Positions 6,164-8,709 of a stretch of DNA of 8,709 nucleotides are shown here, piece by piece. Made by a program: the position numbers and the translations under genes. The first letter of the stretch is position 1. The number at the start of each line of letters is the position of its first letter. The stretch covers positions 1 to 8,709 of the forward strand of contig JAJYWT010000190.1 in assembly GCA_021791345.1 (NCBI GenBank), in the 5' to 3' direction. The notes beneath the pieces were generated by a model. It did no database searches. It had not been told where the DNA came from and saw only the letters and a list, made by a program, of their open reading frames with translations. Origin of the DNA: a bacterium. Its GTDB lineage: Bacteria > Chloroflexota > Dormibacteria > UBA8260 > Bog-877.

Positions 6164-7619
6164 GCCCCATCCCTCCACTCTCCGGCGCCAGCCGGCGGCG
6201 CAGGCTCTGGCGGGCCATCCGGATCTCCTCGGGGGTCACCCCACCGGTCAGCCACAGCGCCCCCAGGTAGCAGACCCCGGCCACCGGGGCCACCCAGAAG
6301 ACGTTGGCGAAGGCGAGCACCCCCATCACCCCAACCATAAGCCCCCCGGAGACCACGATGGGCGTGAGCGCCCGGGCCCAGGGCAGGTTGCCAAGCTGGC
6401 GGCGCACCAGCATGTATCCGGCCACCAGCAGGAACACCTCCGTGATCACGGTAGCCCAGCTACAGGCAAGATACCCGCTCTGGTGGGGGAAGAGCGGAAT
6501 CATCACGAAGTTCAGGGTCACGTTGACCACGATGCTGAGCACCGACAGGATGATGCTGTCCTGCTGGCGGTCCATCGCCCCCAGCCCGAAGACGAAGGTG
6601 TTGTTGACGAAGAGGAAGACCAGCGCCAAAGCCAGGATGCTGACCGAGGGACCGGACTGCGAGTAGATGTGCAGGAACCCCACCAGCGCGCTCCCGCCGA
6701 AGGCCAGCGCCACCGCCAGCGGCATCGCGATCGAGGCCAGCAGCCGCAGGGTGACGGTGTAGGCCAGACGCATCGAGCCGACCTCCCCCAGGTGGAGCAC
6801 CGAAAGCGCGGGAAAGACCGCGTTCATCACCGTCTGGGGGAGGAAGGAGAGCCCCTCCAGGAACTTGTAGGAGGCCTGGTAATAGCCCACCTGGGTGGCC
6901 CCCCGCAGCGCGTCCAGGATCAGGACGTCGATCTTGAAGTAGATGGTGTTGAGGAAGAAGACCAAGGCGAAGGGCAGCCCCATCCGGATCAGCCGGCGCA
7001 CCAGCGGATAGTCGATGGCGACCCGGGGCCGGAAGTAGCGGCGGGAGATGATCGTGAGCGCGAACAGGCAGGTGAAGAGGTAGGAGGCGGCATAGGCCCA
7101 CAGGTAGGCCGGCAGGCCGAGGTGGGCGACCCAGGCGAACGCGGTCCCCAGCAGCAGGATCCCGCCCTCGGCGATGGTCTCGAACGCCTCGTAGCGCATC
7201 TCCCCGGTCGCATAGAAGGTGCTGCGCAGCACGTTGGCGACCGAGGTCGCCACCAGCAGCGCGAAAGCCGGCCACACCAGCGGCAGGACCGAGGGGTGGC
7301 TGGTGAACGAGGCCATCACGAACAGGCAGAGCAGGCTGCCCAGCAGCAGCGGGACCTTGGCTCCGAGGATGGCCGCCAGGTAGGGCTCCAGCCGCTTGCG
7401 GTCGCGGCTGCCCTCGCGCAGGTAGACGATCTGGAGGCCGCCGTCGCCGACGATGCTGGAGAGGTTGCTGAGCACCACCACCACCCCGAACTCGCCGTAG
7501 CGGAAGGCGCCCAGCGCGTGCTGCTGGATCAGGAAGGCCACGAAGACCAGCAGCCGCGCCCCGGTCCGGGCCACGAACAGCATGGTCGTGTTGCGGACCG
7601 TGCGGTGGGCGAGGCTCAC
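6156..7619 (-). CDS. Wzx-type oligosaccharide flippase (MOP superfamily)
   Basis: A 487-residue, strongly hydrophobic protein with about 12-14 membrane segments spread along its whole length, as expected for the polysaccharide transporter branch of the MOP/MATE superfamily. The N-terminal block HRTVRNTTMLFVART (5-19), followed by a long helix and a GAFRYGEFG turn, is the usual opening of Wzx/RfbX proteins (a short tail, then LGxxxYG). An internal NTIYFKIDVLILDAL stretch, with single charged residues in a membrane helix, matches the family's helix 7 region. Predicted role: move undecaprenyl-linked repeat units to the outer face of the membrane. The GTG start at 7619-7617 is nine bases after the previous stop; an internal ATG at residue 13 would cut into the conserved opening. 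No clear Shine-Dalgarno is seen, so coupling to the upstream gene is likely. Its end overlaps the next gene. Confidence 0.9.
   Translation of the reverse strand: MSLAHRTVRNTTMLFVARTGARLLVFVAFLIQQHALGAFRYGEFGVVVVLSNLSSIVGDGGLQIVYLREGSRDRKRLEPYLAAILGAKVPLLLGSLLCLFVMASFTSHPSVLPLVWPAFALLVATSVANVLRSTFYATGEMRYEAFETIAEGGILLLGTAFAWVAHLGLPAYLWAYAASYLFTCLFALTIISRRYFRPRVAIDYPLVRRLIRMGLPFALVFFLNTIYFKIDVLILDALRGATQVGYYQASYKFLEGLSFLPQTVMNAVFPALSVLHLGEVGSMRLAYTVTLRLLASIAMPLAVALAFGGSALVGFLHIYSQSGPSVSILALALVFLFVNNTFVFGLGAMDRQQDSIILSVLSIVVNVTLNFVMIPLFPHQSGYLACSWATVITEVFLLVAGYMLVRRQLGNLPWARALTPIVVSGGLMVGVMGVLAFANVFWVAPVAGVCYLGALWLTGGVTPEEIRMARQSLRRRLAPESGGMGLG
6172..6176 (-). promoter_or_regulatory. Ribosome-binding site favouring a TTG start for the glycosylphosphotransferase
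   Basis: GGAGG on the minus strand lies inside the end of the flippase gene, eight bases before TTG at 6163-6161. The spacing is close to ideal for that TTG. It makes the GTG at 6178, which itself overlaps this motif, the less likely start. Confidence 0.55.
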
Positions 7620-7628
7620 GCCAAAGGC

Positions 7629-8708
7629 TCAGGTCTGGCGCTGAGGACGGCGCAGCTGGAGCTGGCGGGTGGCCGGCACCACGGCCACCACGACCAGCGC
7701 CGCCAGCGCCCACCACTCCACTGAGAGGTCGTTCTTCCAGTACGGACTGTCCACCAGGCCATGGGCCAGAATGCCGACCCAGGCCAGGACCAGAGCGGCC
7801 GCCCAGGGATGGGAGAGGGGCCCGGCGCGCACCACCGGGAACAGGTAACGACCCAGCTCGATCAAAAAGCCGATCAGGAAGATCAGCCCCATCACCCCCA
7901 GCTCGACCCAGAAGTCGAGCTCCAGCTGGTCGGGATACACGTGGGTCTGGTGGATCACGTCGTGCAGCTGCACCCGGTAGGGACGCACCTCCTGCTGGTA
8001 GTTGGCGAGCCCGCTCCCGGTGAACGGGTGGGCGACCAGCAGATCCACGGTGGCGTGCCAGAGGTGGACCCTGGTCACGACCGAGTTGGCGGGGTTGTTG
8101 GGGTTGAGCTCGTTCTCCACCCGGTGGCGGATCGGGGGCAGGAAGACCGCCACGACCGCCACCACCACCAGGGCGGGGAACAGAATCCGCCGGCGCGGAT
8201 GGATCAGCACCGCCACCAGGGCCACCACCACCAGCGCGAACCACGAGCCCCGGCTCAGGGTCAGGACGTCGGCCAGGCCCAGCAGGATCAGCATCGCCCA
8301 GTGGACCCGGCGGTGCCTGACCCCGCCGAAGAGCGCCAGCCCGAGCGCCAGCCCCACCAGGGGGTCCAGGAAGATCCCGCCGAAGTTGTTGTTGGTCCAG
8401 AGCCAGGTCGGCACCGGCGGGTTGGTGTTGATGTTGAAGGTGTGGTCGCGCAGCGAGCCCGCCAGCGCCACGAACTGGGAGACCGCGACCACGGCACCGC
8501 TGACATACAGGCCGTAGCTCAGCCGCTCCCAGTCCCAGCTGGAGCGGAGCACGTTGACCACGATGAAGAAGTAGAGGACCGGCTCCACGATGTAGGCCTT
8601 GGCGATCCCCAGGGCGTCCCGCTTCTCCGGGCTGACCGCGACCCCGATCACCATGGCGACCAGCAGGACCGCGATAAGGACGGTGAAGGGGGTGTCGAGG
8701 TGGGGCAT
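7629..8708 (-). CDS. O-antigen ligase / polymerase (Wzy_C) family membrane protein, probably 5'-truncated
   Basis: The 359 visible residues contain about nine hydrophobic segments and one large extracytoplasmic loop (about 191-270), the Wzy/WaaL plan. Family signs are LTLSRGSW (149-156) at the end of a helix, then RVHLWHAT (213-220) and HPFTGSGLANYQ (227-238) in the loop. HVYPDQLELDFWVELGVMG (256-274) corresponds to the common hNxxLxxxxExGxxG block, and a late DSPYWKND (320-327) follows. Such proteins act outside the membrane, either joining repeat units into a polymer or attaching the polymer to an acceptor. Next to wzx and an initiating transferase, a polymerase role is the better guess, but sequence alone does not separate the two. 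The first ATG is one base from the window edge and the protein is shorter than the usual 400-500 residues. One or more N-terminal helices probably lie beyond the window, with this ATG internal. Confidence 0.85.
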   Translation of the reverse strand: MPHLDTPFTVLIAVLLVAMVIGVAVSPEKRDALGIAKAYIVEPVLYFFIVVNVLRSSWDWERLSYGLYVSGAVVAVSQFVALAGSLRDHTFNINTNPPVPTWLWTNNNFGGIFLDPLVGLALGLALFGGVRHRRVHWAMLILLGLADVLTLSRGSWFALVVVALVAVLIHPRRRILFPALVVVAVVAVFLPPIRHRVENELNPNNPANSVVTRVHLWHATVDLLVAHPFTGSGLANYQQEVRPYRVQLHDVIHQTHVYPDQLELDFWVELGVMGLIFLIGFLIELGRYLFPVVRAGPLSHPWAAALVLAWVGILAHGLVDSPYWKNDLSVEWWALAALVVVAVVPATRQLQLRRPQRQT

Positions 8709-8709
8709 C

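Noticed and set aside
6105..7724. A 539-codon open frame on the plus strand
   Set aside because: It lies opposite the flippase and has a repetitive His/Gln/Glu/Gly composition typical of antisense shadows of hydrophobic genes in high-GC DNA.
6460..8244. A 594-codon minus-strand frame spanning two membrane genes
   Set aside because: It is Gly/Pro/Ala/Arg-rich, has no membrane segments or motifs, and conflicts with two proteins that have clear family signatures in another frame.

Overview
The window is a gene-dense, GC-rich stretch (roughly two thirds G+C or more by eye) from a bacterium. Every supportable gene is on the minus strand, so transcription runs from high to low coordinates. GTG or TTG starts are common, and all eight stop codons inside the window are TGA. 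The long form of RmlA and an unusual RmlC-like protein fit a high-GC Actinobacteriota, Chloroflexota or Dormibacterota-like lineage. That placement is an inference from style, not from a marker gene.

Layout in the direction of transcription: (1) a polytopic Wzy/O-antigen-ligase family protein (7629-8708, probably cut by the window edge); (2) a Wzx-type lipid-linked oligosaccharide flippase (6156-7619); (3) a polyprenyl-phosphate sugar-1-phosphate transferase that starts the repeat unit (4709-6163); (4) rmlA (3596-4657); (5) a divergent rmlC-like cupin epimerase (3007-3585); (6) rmlB (1929-3005); (7) rmlD (1037-1921); (8) a family 2 glycosyltransferase (148-1044); (9) the first 50 codons of a second family 2 glycosyltransferase that leaves the window (1-151). 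Gaps are between 1 and 51 bases and several neighbours overlap, which indicates one operon with translational coupling. There is no gene-free stretch over 300 bases, and I found no RNA gene, mobile element, CRISPR array or terminator.

Together the genes form a Wzx/Wzy-dependent surface polysaccharide module. RmlA, the RmlC-like protein, RmlB and RmlD would turn glucose-1-phosphate and dTTP into dTDP-L-rhamnose. The phosphotransferase loads the first sugar on undecaprenyl phosphate, and the family 2 enzymes add further sugars, probably including rhamnose. Wzx then flips the lipid-linked unit and the Wzy-like protein polymerises or ligates it. The system type is well known. The points that deserve attention are the RmlC-like protein, which lacks parts of the canonical active site, and start sites and a partial gene that simple ORF calling would get wrong.
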